64,000 bases of DNA, taken from contig CAJUDS010000001.1 in assembly GCA_910585345.1 (NCBI GenBank), forward strand, positions 423,108-487,107, read 5' to 3'. Shown here one piece after another: positions 25,726 to 34,033 of this stretch. The notes under the pieces were generated by a model, which searched no databases, was not told the DNA's origin, and worked only from the letters and a program-made list of their open reading frames with translations. Each line of letters opens with the position of its first letter. Position 1 is the first letter of the stretch. This DNA comes from an uncultured Lachnospiraceae bacterium. GTDB taxonomy: Bacteria; Bacillota; Clostridia; Lachnospirales; Lachnospiraceae. The position numbers and the translations under genes are program-made.

Positions 25726-27000
25726 ATGAAATCTTTTAAAATTACCATTCGAGCGGCCTTCTTACTTTTTATCCTGTGTTTTTGGATATCGCTTCCCGCC
25801 AAGGCGCAGGAAACCACCTCAAACAAACCTGTGGCAGAAGAAGAAAGCCTTCCCTCTTACACCGTCCGTTTTTCCGGCGCAGGTCTTCCGGTTTATGCCG
25901 ACCCCGCTCTTTTGGAAAGCCCAATAGCGATGCTGCCCGATCAGACCATTGTCCGGATCATCCAGGGACCTGCCGATTTTTTTGCCCGCATCCGGGTAGC
26001 GGATACGGGGCTGGAAGGTTATGTCGATATGCGTTATCTCAAACGCACCGATGCCATTGTAAAGGAATCTGATATCTACACCTATGAAGAGATGGAAACG
26101 GACATCCGGCAGATGCAGGAAAGATACCCGGAACTATTAAAGGTCGATATCACAGGAACTTCCGCCGACGGCCGGAATCTGTACGCGCTGACTCTCGGTA
26201 ATAAAAACGCGGCGCGGCACATTTTGGTCCACGCCGGTATCCATGCCCGTGAATACACCAATCCGCTTCTTGTGATGGAACAGCTTGAGCAGTGTCTGGA
26301 CTGTTACGACTGCGGACAGTTTCGTGGAACGAGCTACCGCGAACTGTTTTCTGCGACAGCCGTCCACATCATACCGATGGTCAATCCCGACGGGATTGCC
26401 CTCAGCCAGTTCGGAGAAGCCGCCCTGCACTCGCCGGAGCTGGTGCAGATGGTGCGCGCCTGCTATGCCTGCGATCTTGCCGCCGGACGGACAAGCCGGC
26501 CTTATGATAACTATCTTGCCAGATGGAAAGCCAATGCCCGCGGCGTGGATCTGAATAAAAACTTTCCTTTCGGCTTTGCCGTCAATACAAAAGCCGTGCT
26601 GCCTTCCTATGCGGGATACCCAGGACTGCTGCCGTTTTCCGAGCCCGAATCCGCATCTCTGGCCGCAGTGACCCTGCAGTACAAGCCGTCTGTCGTTATT
26701 AACTACCATTCCATGGGAGAGGTCGCATACTGGGATACCCTGGAAAGCAGATATACGGACATCAATACTTACTTTTCCGCCTATATGCTGTCAATTATCC
26801 CTTACAAAAGGATGGGGAGCGGCAGTGCCACAGGCAGTTATCTCGACTGGATCTATAGCGGCGACACACCCGTCCTCTCCATTACATTTGAAACGGGAAA
26901 TGTGGAATGCCCTCTTCCCGCAGGCCAATATCCGAAAATCTGGATACAACACAGTTATATTCTGCAGGAGGCCGCATGGTACGCTTCTTCCTTTACCTAA
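25726..27000 (+). CDS. Secreted M14-family zinc carboxypeptidase with SH3-like N-terminal domain
   Basis: A 424-residue exported protein. The signal peptide spans about residues 1-27 (ITIRAAFLLFILCFWISLPAKA). A bacterial SH3-like wall-binding domain follows (about residues 45-110, SYTVRFSGAGLPVYADP to GLEGYVDMRYLK). The peptidase domain shows the zinc motif HAGIHAREY (HxxE), the third ligand in VVINYHSMGE, and the catalytic Glu in ITFETGN near the C-terminus. Members of this group trim peptidoglycan stem peptides or other peptides outside the cell. The ATG at 25726 has CAGGAGA 11 bases upstream and gives the signal peptide its normal place; an ATG 21 codons earlier does not. Confidence 0.88.
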   Translation: MKSFKITIRAAFLLFILCFWISLPAKAQETTSNKPVAEEESLPSYTVRFSGAGLPVYADPALLESPIAMLPDQTIVRIIQGPADFFARIRVADTGLEGYVDMRYLKRTDAIVKESDIYTYEEMETDIRQMQERYPELLKVDITGTSADGRNLYALTLGNKNAARHILVHAGIHAREYTNPLLVMEQLEQCLDCYDCGQFRGTSYRELFSATAVHIIPMVNPDGIALSQFGEAALHSPELVQMVRACYACDLAAGRTSRPYDNYLARWKANARGVDLNKNFPFGFAVNTKAVLPSYAGYPGLLPFSEPESASLAAVTLQYKPSVVINYHSMGEVAYWDTLESRYTDINTYFSAYMLSIIPYKRMGSGSATGSYLDWIYSGDTPVLSITFETGNVECPLPAGQYPKIWIQHSYILQEAAWYASSFT

Positions 27001-27086
27001 CCGGCCCGGCGGATTCCGGCCGCCGAACCAGTCTCCCTGTCCATAGAATCTGCTTTGATCCACCCTGTATTGTATCCGATCGTAAC

Positions 27087-27110
27087 AAGAGCCGCGCAGG
27101 CGGCTCTTTT
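27087..27110 (+). terminator. Terminator of the M14 peptidase gene
   Basis: A 9-bp stem AAGAGCCGC/GCGGCTCTT with a 4-base loop, followed by T residues, 86 bases after the stop codon. Confidence 0.7.
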
Positions 27111-27142
27111 CTATGGCGCAGACATAGCGCTATTCCCTAAAT

Positions 27143-27266
27143 TTTTACGCACAGAAATCAATGTTTCGTTCATTGGAACAAATAGATTGAAGCGTTTCTT
27201 ATATCCGTAACCTGGAACACGAATCAAATATTTGTGCACAAAAACGAAACCTTGATTTCCGTGATT
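27143..27266. promoter_or_regulatory. Inverted repeats upstream of the polyamine operon, candidate operators
   Basis: The arm AGAAATCAATGTTTCGTT ends at 27170 and its near reverse complement starts AACGAAACCTTGATTTC at 27243 (17 of 19 matching). A related site, GATTGAAGCGTTTCTT, lies between them near 27187. The shared core is GAAAC-x-TTGATT. The right arm ends only 16-20 bases before the -35 element, a suitable place for the XRE-cupin protein encoded next. Confidence 0.5.
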
Positions 27267-27281
27267 TTTACGTTTTAGCGG

Positions 27282-27309
27282 TTGACATCACCTGCAAATC
27301 TAGTATAAT
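27282..27309 (+). promoter_or_regulatory. Consensus promoter of the regulator-potABCD operon
   Basis: TTGACA (27282-27287) and TATAAT (27304-27309) match the vegetative consensus exactly, with a 16-base spacer, about 70 bases ahead of the regulator's ATG. Confidence 0.8.
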
Positions 27310-27377
27310 AATTATCAGCGTTTGTTTAGTTTTAGTAAACTTTCTGTTTATTATCACTGCTTGCCGGGAGGATTTTT

Positions 27378-27917
27378 ATGAACATCGGAAATAAAATCAA
27401 GGAACTGAGAGTCCAAAAAGGTCTGACACAGGAGGAACTTGCTGACAGGGCCGAACTGTCCAAGGGTTTTATCTCACAGTTGGAACGTGACCTGACCTCT
27501 CCTTCCATAGCCACTCTCGTCGATATTCTGCAGTGTCTGGGCACCGATCTGAAAGATTTTTTCAATGAAGACACGGAAGAACAGATCGTTTTTGGCAAAG
27601 AAGACTACTTCGAAAAAACCGATACCGATTTACAGAATAGAGTGGAATGGATTATTCCAAACGCCCAGAAGAATATTATGGAGCCGATCCGTCTGACACT
27701 GGAGCCCGAAGGCGCCACTTATCCCGATAATCCACACGAAGGGGAGGAATTCGGCTATGTACTTTCCGGCAGTATCACGCTTCATCTGGGAAAACGCTCC
27801 TATCCGGTCAAAAAAGGAGAATCCTTTTACTTTACGCCAAATACCACACATTATATCGTAGGCGGCAGAAAAACGGGAGCCGTCCTGATCTGGGTCAGCA
27901 GCCCTCCCAGCTTTTAA
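27378..27917 (+). CDS. XRE-family regulator with C-terminal cupin domain (PuuR-like)
   Basis: A 179-residue protein. The N-terminal helix-turn-helix (residues 5-60) reads IKELRVQKGLTQEELADRAELSKGF; the C-terminal cupin (about residues 105-178) has EGEEFGYVLSGSITLHLG and GESFYFTPNTTHYI. Regulators of this build placed ahead of potABCD sense polyamines or related ligands through the cupin and repress or tune uptake. It is the first gene of the operon, with GGGAGG upstream of the ATG and potA 29 bases downstream. Confidence 0.9.
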   Translation: MNIGNKIKELRVQKGLTQEELADRAELSKGFISQLERDLTSPSIATLVDILQCLGTDLKDFFNEDTEEQIVFGKEDYFEKTDTDLQNRVEWIIPNAQKNIMEPIRLTLEPEGATYPDNPHEGEEFGYVLSGSITLHLGKRSYPVKKGESFYFTPNTTHYIVGGRKTGAVLIWVSSPPSF

Positions 27918-27946
27918 TCTAATTTGATACACAGGAGGAGTTCAAT

Positions 27947-29017
27947 GTGAATAAACTCATCGACTTACAACATATCTCCAAGACATACGATTCCAATGTC
28001 GTTCTGGACGATATGAATTTATACATAAGGGAAAATGAATTTCTGACGCTGCTTGGTCCAAGCGGCTGCGGCAAAACCACCACTCTGCGCATTATCGGCG
28101 GCTTTGAAACCCCCGACCGCGGTCAGGTAATATTTGACGGCTGCGATATTACCAGCCTGCCGCCCAATAAGCGGCAGCTCAATACCGTATTCCAGAAGTA
28201 TGCTCTCTTTCCCCACATGAACATTGGAGAAAACATCGCATTCGGTCTGCGAATCCGCAATAAACCTCAAAATTATATCCGGGATAAAATCAAATACGCA
28301 TTGAAACTTGTCAATCTGGACGGCTACGAAAAACGGATGCCCGACTCTCTCAGCGGCGGCCAGCAACAGCGTATCGCGATCGCAAGAGCCATTGTCAACG
28401 AACCGAAAGTGCTCCTGCTCGACGAACCGCTCGGCGCTCTTGATCTGAAACTGCGCCAGGATATGCAGTATGAATTGATCCGCTTAAAAAACGAGCTGGG
28501 AATTACCTTTATCTATGTTACCCATGATCAGGAAGAAGCTCTGACCATGTCCGATACAATCGTCGTTATGAACCAGGGGTATATCCAGCAGATCGGCACG
28601 CCGGAAACAATCTACAATGAACCGGAAAACGCCTTTGTGGCTGATTTCATCGGTGACAGTAATATCCTGGACGCCGTTATGGTGCGGGATGAGCTGGTAG
28701 AAATACTGGGTACCCGCTTTGCATGTGTGGACAAAGGCTTCGGACAAAACAAGCCCGTCGATGTGGTTATCCGCCCGGAAGACGTGGAACTGGTAGAACC
28801 GCAGCGGGGTATCCTTCAGGGCGTCGTATCCCACATCATCTTCAAAGGCGTCCACTATGAAATGGAAGTGACGGCAAACGGCTTTGAATGGCTTGTACAG
28901 TCCACCAGAATGTTCCCTGTAGGAACACCGGTAGGGCTTTTGGTAGACCCCTTTAATATCCAGATCATGAACAAGCCGGAATCCGAAGACGAGGAGGCAA
29001 TTGGCTGCGATGAATAA
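27947..29017 (+). CDS. potA: Spermidine/putrescine ABC transporter, ATP-binding subunit
   Basis: A 356-residue ABC ATPase with Walker A GPSGCGKTT, signature LSGGQQQR, Walker B VLLLDEPLGALD and the switch His in YVTHDQEEA. The C-terminal TOBE domain (about residues 275-345) is typical of PotA. It powers import through PotB/PotC. The start is a GTG at 27947 preceded by AGGAGGAG; an overlapping ATG two bases upstream is out of frame and hits a stop at once. The end overlaps potB by 8 bases. Confidence 0.96.
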   Translation: MNKLIDLQHISKTYDSNVVLDDMNLYIRENEFLTLLGPSGCGKTTTLRIIGGFETPDRGQVIFDGCDITSLPPNKRQLNTVFQKYALFPHMNIGENIAFGLRIRNKPQNYIRDKIKYALKLVNLDGYEKRMPDSLSGGQQQRIAIARAIVNEPKVLLLDEPLGALDLKLRQDMQYELIRLKNELGITFIYVTHDQEEALTMSDTIVVMNQGYIQQIGTPETIYNEPENAFVADFIGDSNILDAVMVRDELVEILGTRFACVDKGFGQNKPVDVVIRPEDVELVEPQRGILQGVVSHIIFKGVHYEMEVTANGFEWLVQSTRMFPVGTPVGLLVDPFNIQIMNKPESEDEEAIGCDE

Positions 29018-29822
29018 AAAAACACTTGCTTTTCCCTATGTATTCTGGTCTGTGGCTTTTATCGTCATCCCCCTTGGTATGATCTTTTACTATGGACTGA
29101 CCGATAAAACCGGCGCTTTCACCCTGGAAAACATCGCCACCATCGCGACCGCAGAACATTCCAAAGCGCTTCTGCTGGCCGCCTGGCTGTCACTGGTCAG
29201 TACTGCCGTCTGCTTTTTGCTGGCCTATCCGCTTGCCATGATTCTGGCGAATATGAATGTAAACCAGCACAGCTTTATTGTATTGATTTTTATCCTGCCC
29301 ATGTGGATGAATTTCCTGCTGCGCACCCTTGCGTGGCAGACACTTTTGGAAAAAACAGGCGTGCTCAACAGCATTCTGGCCTTTTTCCATCTGCCCATCC
29401 TGGAAATCATCAATACCCCGGCGGCTATCATTCTGGGCATGGTATACAATTTTCTGCCGTTTATGGTACTGCCCGTCTACAATGCCCTGACTAAGATTGA
29501 TAAAAATGTGATCAACGCCGCACGCGATCTGGGCGCCAACAGCATGCAGACATTTTTCAGGATCATCTTTCCTCTGTCCATACCGGGCATCATAAGCGGT
29601 ATCACAATGGTATTCATCCCTGCACTGACCACTTTTGTGATCAGCACACTGCTGGGCGGCAGCAAAATCCTGCTGATCGGCAATGTGATCGAACAGGAAT
29701 TTACCCAGACCGGCAACTGGCATCTGGGCAGCGGCCTTTCCATCGTCCTGATGGTATTTATCCTCATCAATATGGCTGCGGAAGCGTTCTTTGATAAAAA
29801 CGGGGAGGGAACCGCACTATGA
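29010..29822 (+). CDS. potB: Spermidine/putrescine ABC transporter permease PotB
   Basis: A 270-residue inner-membrane permease with six hydrophobic segments and the EAA loop NAARDLGANSMQTFFRIIFPLSIPG that contacts the ATPase. The ATG at 29010 is used; a TTG three codons upstream is a possible alternative because GAGGAGG lies closer to it. It pairs with PotC to make the pore. The stop overlaps the potC start (ATGA). Confidence 0.95.
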   Translation: MNKKTLAFPYVFWSVAFIVIPLGMIFYYGLTDKTGAFTLENIATIATAEHSKALLLAAWLSLVSTAVCFLLAYPLAMILANMNVNQHSFIVLIFILPMWMNFLLRTLAWQTLLEKTGVLNSILAFFHLPILEIINTPAAIILGMVYNFLPFMVLPVYNALTKIDKNVINAARDLGANSMQTFFRIIFPLSIPGIISGITMVFIPALTTFVISTLLGGSKILLIGNVIEQEFTQTGNWHLGSGLSIVLMVFILINMAAEAFFDKNGEGTAL

Positions 29823-30601
29823 AAAACACACTCCGTAAACTTTATATCGGTCTCATTTTTCTGTTTTTGTACGCACCGATCGTGACTCTGATGGTACTGT
29901 CCTTTAACGCCAGTAAAACAAGAGCCAAATGGGGCGGCTTTACTATGAAATGGTATCTGTCCATGTTTCGGAATGAAGCGATCCTGCAGGCGCTGTCCAA
30001 CACTCTGATTATCGCCCTGCTCTCTTCCCTGACCGCTACCGTGATTGGCACCGTCGCCTGTATTTCCATGCAGTCGATGAAACGAAGAAACAGAGCGGTT
30101 ATCATGGGCGTTACCAATATTCCCATGCTGAATGCGGATATTGTAACCGGTATTTCTCTCATGCTTCTATTTATCACGCTGGGACTGCGGTTTGGTTTCA
30201 TGACAATCCTGTTATCCCATATCACATTCAATATCCCGTATGTGATACTGAGCGTTATGCCGCGCATGAAGCAGCTCAATCCAAGTATTTACGAAGCCGC
30301 GCTCGATTTGGGGGCCTCTCATATACAAGCGTTTTTTAAAGTTGTATTTCCGGATATCCTGCCTGGCGTGCTCTCCGGTTTTCTAATGGCATTTACCATG
30401 TCGCTGGATGATTTCATTATCACGCATTTTACAAAAGGGCCCGGCATCGATACGTTGTCCACCAAAATCTATACGGAAGTGAAGAAGGGCATCAAGCCGG
30501 AAATGTACGCGCTGTCCACACTGATTTTTGTAACGGTTCTCGTTCTTCTTTTGCTTGTGAACAAAACGCCTTCCGGGAAAAAGAAACTGCGGAAACGATA
30601 G
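29819..30601 (+). CDS. potC: Spermidine/putrescine ABC transporter permease PotC
   Basis: A 260-residue permease with six hydrophobic segments and the EAA loop YEAALDLGASHIQAFFKVVFPDILPG. The N-terminus has YAPIVTLMVLSFNASK, a typical PotC/PotI sequence. The ATG overlaps the potB stop by 4 bases, so the two subunits are probably made in equal amounts. Confidence 0.95.
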   Translation: MKNTLRKLYIGLIFLFLYAPIVTLMVLSFNASKTRAKWGGFTMKWYLSMFRNEAILQALSNTLIIALLSSLTATVIGTVACISMQSMKRRNRAVIMGVTNIPMLNADIVTGISLMLLFITLGLRFGFMTILLSHITFNIPYVILSVMPRMKQLNPSIYEAALDLGASHIQAFFKVVFPDILPGVLSGFLMAFTMSLDDFIITHFTKGPGIDTLSTKIYTEVKKGIKPEMYALSTLIFVTVLVLLLLVNKTPSGKKKLRKR

Positions 30602-30632
30602 CGAAACAGATTACATTTATAAGGAGGAATAC

Positions 30633-31694
30633 ATGATGAAAAAGAAACTTATCACGCTGCTTATACTCGCCGCATGCCTTATTTCCCTTACGGCCTGCGG
30701 CAGCCAGGGAGGCGAAAACGGAGAGGTGATCGTATACAACTGGGGGGAATACATCGATCCTGAAGTACTCACTTCTTTTGAAGAAGAGACAGGGATCAAA
30801 GTCGTGTATGATGAATTTGAGACAAACGAAATTATGTATCCCAAAGTGGAAGCCGGTGCATCGGCATATGATGTTGTCTGTCCCTCCGATTATATGATCA
30901 AAAAAATGATTGATAACGACCTGCTTGCCAAAATCGATTTTGAAAAGACGCCAAATGCCAAAGAATATATCGGGCAGCAGTATTATGAACAATCCAGAGA
31001 ATTTGACCCGTCCAACGAATATGCCGTTCCCTACTGTTGGGGCACCGTAGGCATTTTATACAACCGCACAATGGTCGATGAAACCGTAGACTCCTGGGAC
31101 ATTCTCTGGAATGAAAAATATGCAGACAATATCCTCATGCAGGATTCTGTCCGCGACGCTTTTATGGTGGCCTTAAAACGCAACGGCGCGTCTATGAACA
31201 CAGTTGACGAGGCACAGTTGCAGGAAGCGCGAAACGATCTGATTGCTCAAAAACCGCTTGTACAGGCATATGTGATCGATCAGGTCCGGGATAAAATGAT
31301 TGGAAACGAAGCCGCCATCGGCGTAATCTATTCCGGCGAAGCGATCTATACCCAGCGTGAAAACCCTGATCTGGAATATGTCATTCCCAAAGAAGGGACA
31401 AACGTTTGGATTGATTCCTGGGTAATCCCGAAAAATGCGCCCAATATGGAAAATGCGCTGAAATTCATTGATTATATGTGCAGACCTGAGATCGCGCTGA
31501 AAAACTTTGAATACATTACCTACTCCACTCCCAACGACGGCGCACGGGATCTGATAGAAGACGACGACATCAAAAACTCTCCCGTTGCCTTTCCGGATCT
31601 TTCACAGTACAATGGCCTGGAAACCTATTCCTATCTCGGTGAAGAAGGAGACGCACTCTACAATGAACTGTGGAAAGAAGTTAAGTCCGAATAA
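30633..31694 (+). CDS. potD: Spermidine/putrescine-binding lipoprotein PotD
   Basis: A 353-residue substrate-binding protein. The lipoprotein signal MMKKKLITLLILAACLISLTAC (lipobox LTAC) anchors it outside the membrane; the mature part starts with the PotD-type EVIVYNWGEYIDPEVL and contains VVCPSDYMIKKM and PYCWGTVGILYN. It delivers polyamine to PotBC. An excellent AAGGAGG precedes the ATG, suggesting high expression of the binding protein, as is usual. It ends the operon. Confidence 0.95.
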   Translation: MMKKKLITLLILAACLISLTACGSQGGENGEVIVYNWGEYIDPEVLTSFEEETGIKVVYDEFETNEIMYPKVEAGASAYDVVCPSDYMIKKMIDNDLLAKIDFEKTPNAKEYIGQQYYEQSREFDPSNEYAVPYCWGTVGILYNRTMVDETVDSWDILWNEKYADNILMQDSVRDAFMVALKRNGASMNTVDEAQLQEARNDLIAQKPLVQAYVIDQVRDKMIGNEAAIGVIYSGEAIYTQRENPDLEYVIPKEGTNVWIDSWVIPKNAPNMENALKFIDYMCRPEIALKNFEYITYSTPNDGARDLIEDDDIKNSPVAFPDLSQYNGLETYSYLGEEGDALYNELWKEVKSE

Positions 31695-31733
31695 ATTGAC
31701 TGCTATACGAACTTTCTATAGTCATAAACAAAA

Positions 31734-31776
31734 GGTCCGCAGATGCCTGACGGCATCCTGCGGACCGATCTGCTTT
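31734..31776 (+). terminator. Terminator of the pot operon
   Basis: Stem GGTCCGCAG-ATGCC against GGCATcCTGCGGACC (31734-31766; one bulged base, 4-base loop), then a T-rich stretch. It lies 39 bases after potD and just before the end of the convergent trpS. Confidence 0.8.
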
Positions 31777-31794
31777 TTCTTTCTCTGTTCCACC

Positions 31795-32799
31795 TTATCT
31801 GATTCTTTCCGGAAATCCGACTTTCTTCTGCACTTTGCGTAATGTCTTTGCCGCAAAACGCTCTGCCTTCTCACCGTTGTTCTTAATCACGCTGTCAATA
31901 TACGCCTTATCCTTCTGCAACTGTGCGAATTTTGTCTGCAGCGGTCTGAGTACGTCCACCACGGATTCCCCTACTGCAAGTTTGAACTCACCGTACCCCT
32001 TTCCGTCAAACTCTTTTACGGTCTGCTGCGGCGTCTTTCCGGTACAAGCGCAATAAATATCAATCAGATTGCGGATGCCGGGCTGCTCTTCGTTATACGC
32101 GATATTGGCGCATGAATCTGTTACGGCGCGTTTAAATTTACGCATCACCGTATCTGCATCGTCTGTCAGATAGACACTTCCGTTTGGATTTTCGTCAGAC
32201 TTTGACATTTTTTTCGAAGGATCCTGCAGACTCATAATCTTGGCTCCTACCCGTCCGACAAAGGGCTCCGGAATGGTAAAGACATCCCCATACAGATGAT
32301 TAAATCTCTGGGCAATATCCCTTGTAATTTCCAAATGCTGAAGCTGATCCTTCCCAACCGGCACCACATCCGCCTGATATAGCAGAATATCCGCCGCCAT
32401 CAGTACCGGATACGTATACAGGCCCGCATTGATATTATCCGCATGTTTGGCTGCTTTATCCTTAAACTGGGTCATACGGTTCAGCTCTCCCATATAGGTA
32501 AAACAGTTCAGTATCCACGCCAGTTCCGCATGGCCGGAAACATGGGACTGGTAATAAATGCAGTTCTTTTCCGGATCCAAACCCGCCGCAATATATAAAG
32601 TGAGAAGATTTCTGGCACGTTTTCTCAGTTCTGCCGGATCCTGTCTTACCGTAATGGAATGCAGGTCTACTACCGAATAAAAACACTCATATTCATCGCT
32701 GAGGGAAACCCAGTTTTTCAACGCCCCCAGATAATTTCCCAATGTAAGGGACCCCGTCGCCTGCATACCGCTGAACAGCACCTTTTTATCACCTGTCAT
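31795..32799 (-). CDS. trpS: Tryptophanyl-tRNA synthetase
   Basis: A 334-residue class I synthetase. The HIGH-type motif appears in GMQATGSLTLGNYLGAL and the KMSKS motif in KKMSKSDENPNGS. It charges tRNA-Trp. Length and order fit the bacterial type. GGAGGAAGC precedes the ATG at 32799. No T-box or leader peptide is visible upstream; the upstream neighbour is the Cys/Asn-rich gene on the same strand, 83 bases away. Confidence 0.97.
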   Translation of the reverse strand: MTGDKKVLFSGMQATGSLTLGNYLGALKNWVSLSDEYECFYSVVDLHSITVRQDPAELRKRARNLLTLYIAAGLDPEKNCIYYQSHVSGHAELAWILNCFTYMGELNRMTQFKDKAAKHADNINAGLYTYPVLMAADILLYQADVVPVGKDQLQHLEITRDIAQRFNHLYGDVFTIPEPFVGRVGAKIMSLQDPSKKMSKSDENPNGSVYLTDDADTVMRKFKRAVTDSCANIAYNEEQPGIRNLIDIYCACTGKTPQQTVKEFDGKGYGEFKLAVGESVVDVLRPLQTKFAQLQKDKAYIDSVIKNNGEKAERFAAKTLRKVQKKVGFPERIR

Positions 32800-32882
32800 A
32801 ACGCTTCCTCCACTCGTACTTTCATTTCCTAATCCCCATCCAGTGTATCACTCCTGCTGCATATCGTCAACAAAGCTGTCAA

Positions 32883-33368
32883 TCAGTCATTACAACCGCA
32901 GGACGATCCCCCCGGAAAGCCCGGTCTTGGCTCCGGTCTGGGCGGTATCGGATCGCAGCCACAGTCATTACCGCTGTTATTTCCACAGCCAATCGTAATG
33001 CCAATCCCGCAGCCACAGTCATTGCTGTTGTTATTTCCGCAGCCACAGCTGTTATTGTTTCCGCAGTTATTGTTCGTATTGCAGCTACAACCGCTGTTAT
33101 TGCTGCCGCAGCCACAGCCTACATTGATGCTGCCGCAGCCGCAATTCTTGTTGTCGCACCCGCAGTTATTATTGTTATTGTTGTCACAGCCACAGCTGTT
33201 ATTGTTATTGTTGTCACAGCCACAACTGTTGTTATTATTTCCACAGCCGCAGCCTACATTCACATTCCCACAGCCGCAGTCATCGTCATCACAACAGTTT
33301 GCGCAACAGTTACAACCACTGCCGTTATTACAACAGCATAACAGAATCAACCACCATAAAATATTCAT
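32883..33368 (-). CDS. Extremely Cys/Asn/Gly-rich low-complexity protein
   Basis: A 161-residue protein in which I count 34 cysteines and about 42 asparagines. After a short hydrophobic start (MNILWWLILLCCC) it is built from irregular units of the form CGC-(D/G)-N(3-6)-(S) with interspersed GSINVGCGCG-type units, and ends with a Pro-rich tail (DPIPPRPEPRPGFPGG). A good AAGGAG precedes the ATG, and the upstream DNA fits a sigma-K promoter (33396-33422). The composition suggests a disulfide-cross-linked or metal-binding structural protein, perhaps of the spore surface. I recognise no characterised family. Repeated in-frame codons (AAT/AAC, TGT/TGC/TGT) show normal codon variety, which argues that it is really translated. 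Confidence 0.7.
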   Translation of the reverse strand: MNILWWLILLCCCNNGSGCNCCANCCDDDDCGCGNVNVGCGCGNNNNSCGCDNNNNNSCGCDNNNNNNCGCDNKNCGCGSINVGCGCGSNNSGCSCNTNNNCGNNNSCGCGNNNSNDCGCGIGITIGCGNNSGNDCGCDPIPPRPEPRPGFPGGSSCGCND

Positions 33369-33395
33369 ATTTATTCCACTCCTTTTTTATATGAA

Positions 33396-33422
33396 TATTC
33401 TATGCGGATTTTCCATTTCTGT
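33396..33422 (-). promoter_or_regulatory. Sigma-K-like promoter candidate ahead of the Cys/Asn-rich gene
   Basis: On the minus strand AC (33422-33421), a 16-base spacer and CATAGAATA (33404-33396) fit the AC-N16-CATAnnnTA pattern known for mother-cell sigma-K promoters. A vegetative reading (TTGTCA, 19 bases, TAGAAT) is also possible but has a poor spacer. Confidence 0.4.
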
Positions 33423-33467
33423 GACAAAATCTGCGCCCGAGGCGCCCTGATAAGACGCCGGATTCTT

Positions 33468-34028
33468 TCAGACCTTTCTATGATATCCGTTTTTCCTTTT
33501 TGCGCGGATATAGGCAAATGTCTTTTGTTCCCCTTTTTCCGCCAGCATATGAAGCAGCTTTTCCAAACGCTTTCTCGTATAGGGATGCAGAAATTCTTTC
33601 ATCCTGCCCACGCCCTTTTCATAGTACGCCAGCGGATCCCCATCTGTATACGCTCTGCCATTATACACTTTTGACGCTGCAATCCGGTCCATAAACATCT
33701 CGACGATATATCTGTCAGGCATAGGCGCAGGCATCATGCCCTGTTTCGCCGATGCTCCATCCGCGCAGTAATCGATCCAATACTCATAGTGGTGTTTGTT
33801 TCTTCCTTTATGATGGAGCCACGCAGAGGAATATCCTGCCGCCTCCCGCTCCGCATTGTTCGGGCTGCGGTTACCCTGATAGTATCTGGCACCTACCCAA
33901 AATTCGGAAGGCGCATATTTGGACAGATCATGCAGAAGCCCCTGCCTGTACAACCCTACCGCAAAACAGCCTTTCAGAACCAGATATTTATGATATGTGA
34001 TTGTTTTAAAATGTTTCCATGCCCGCAT
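33468..34028 (-). CDS. DUF5662 family protein
   Basis: A 186-residue soluble protein. It has a His-rich pattern reminiscent of HD-type metal sites: GLLHDLSKYAP near residue 30, then AWLHHKGRNKHHYEYWID near residue 70. These residues are the core of the DUF5662 family, whose activity is not established to my knowledge. The C-terminal part is basic. The start at 34028 lies 5 bases after the stop of the GH13-like gene, so both are likely on one transcript. Confidence 0.75.
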   Translation of the reverse strand: MRAWKHFKTITYHKYLVLKGCFAVGLYRQGLLHDLSKYAPSEFWVGARYYQGNRSPNNAEREAAGYSSAWLHHKGRNKHHYEYWIDYCADGASAKQGMMPAPMPDRYIVEMFMDRIAASKVYNGRAYTDGDPLAYYEKGVGRMKEFLHPYTRKRLEKLLHMLAEKGEQKTFAYIRAKRKNGYHRKV

Positions 34029-34033
34029 CTTTC

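Noticed and set aside
32998..33340. Repeated short units that at first sight resemble a CRISPR or microsatellite array
   Set aside because: They are in-frame codon repeats of the Cys/Asn-rich gene; unit length is irregular and there are no spacers.
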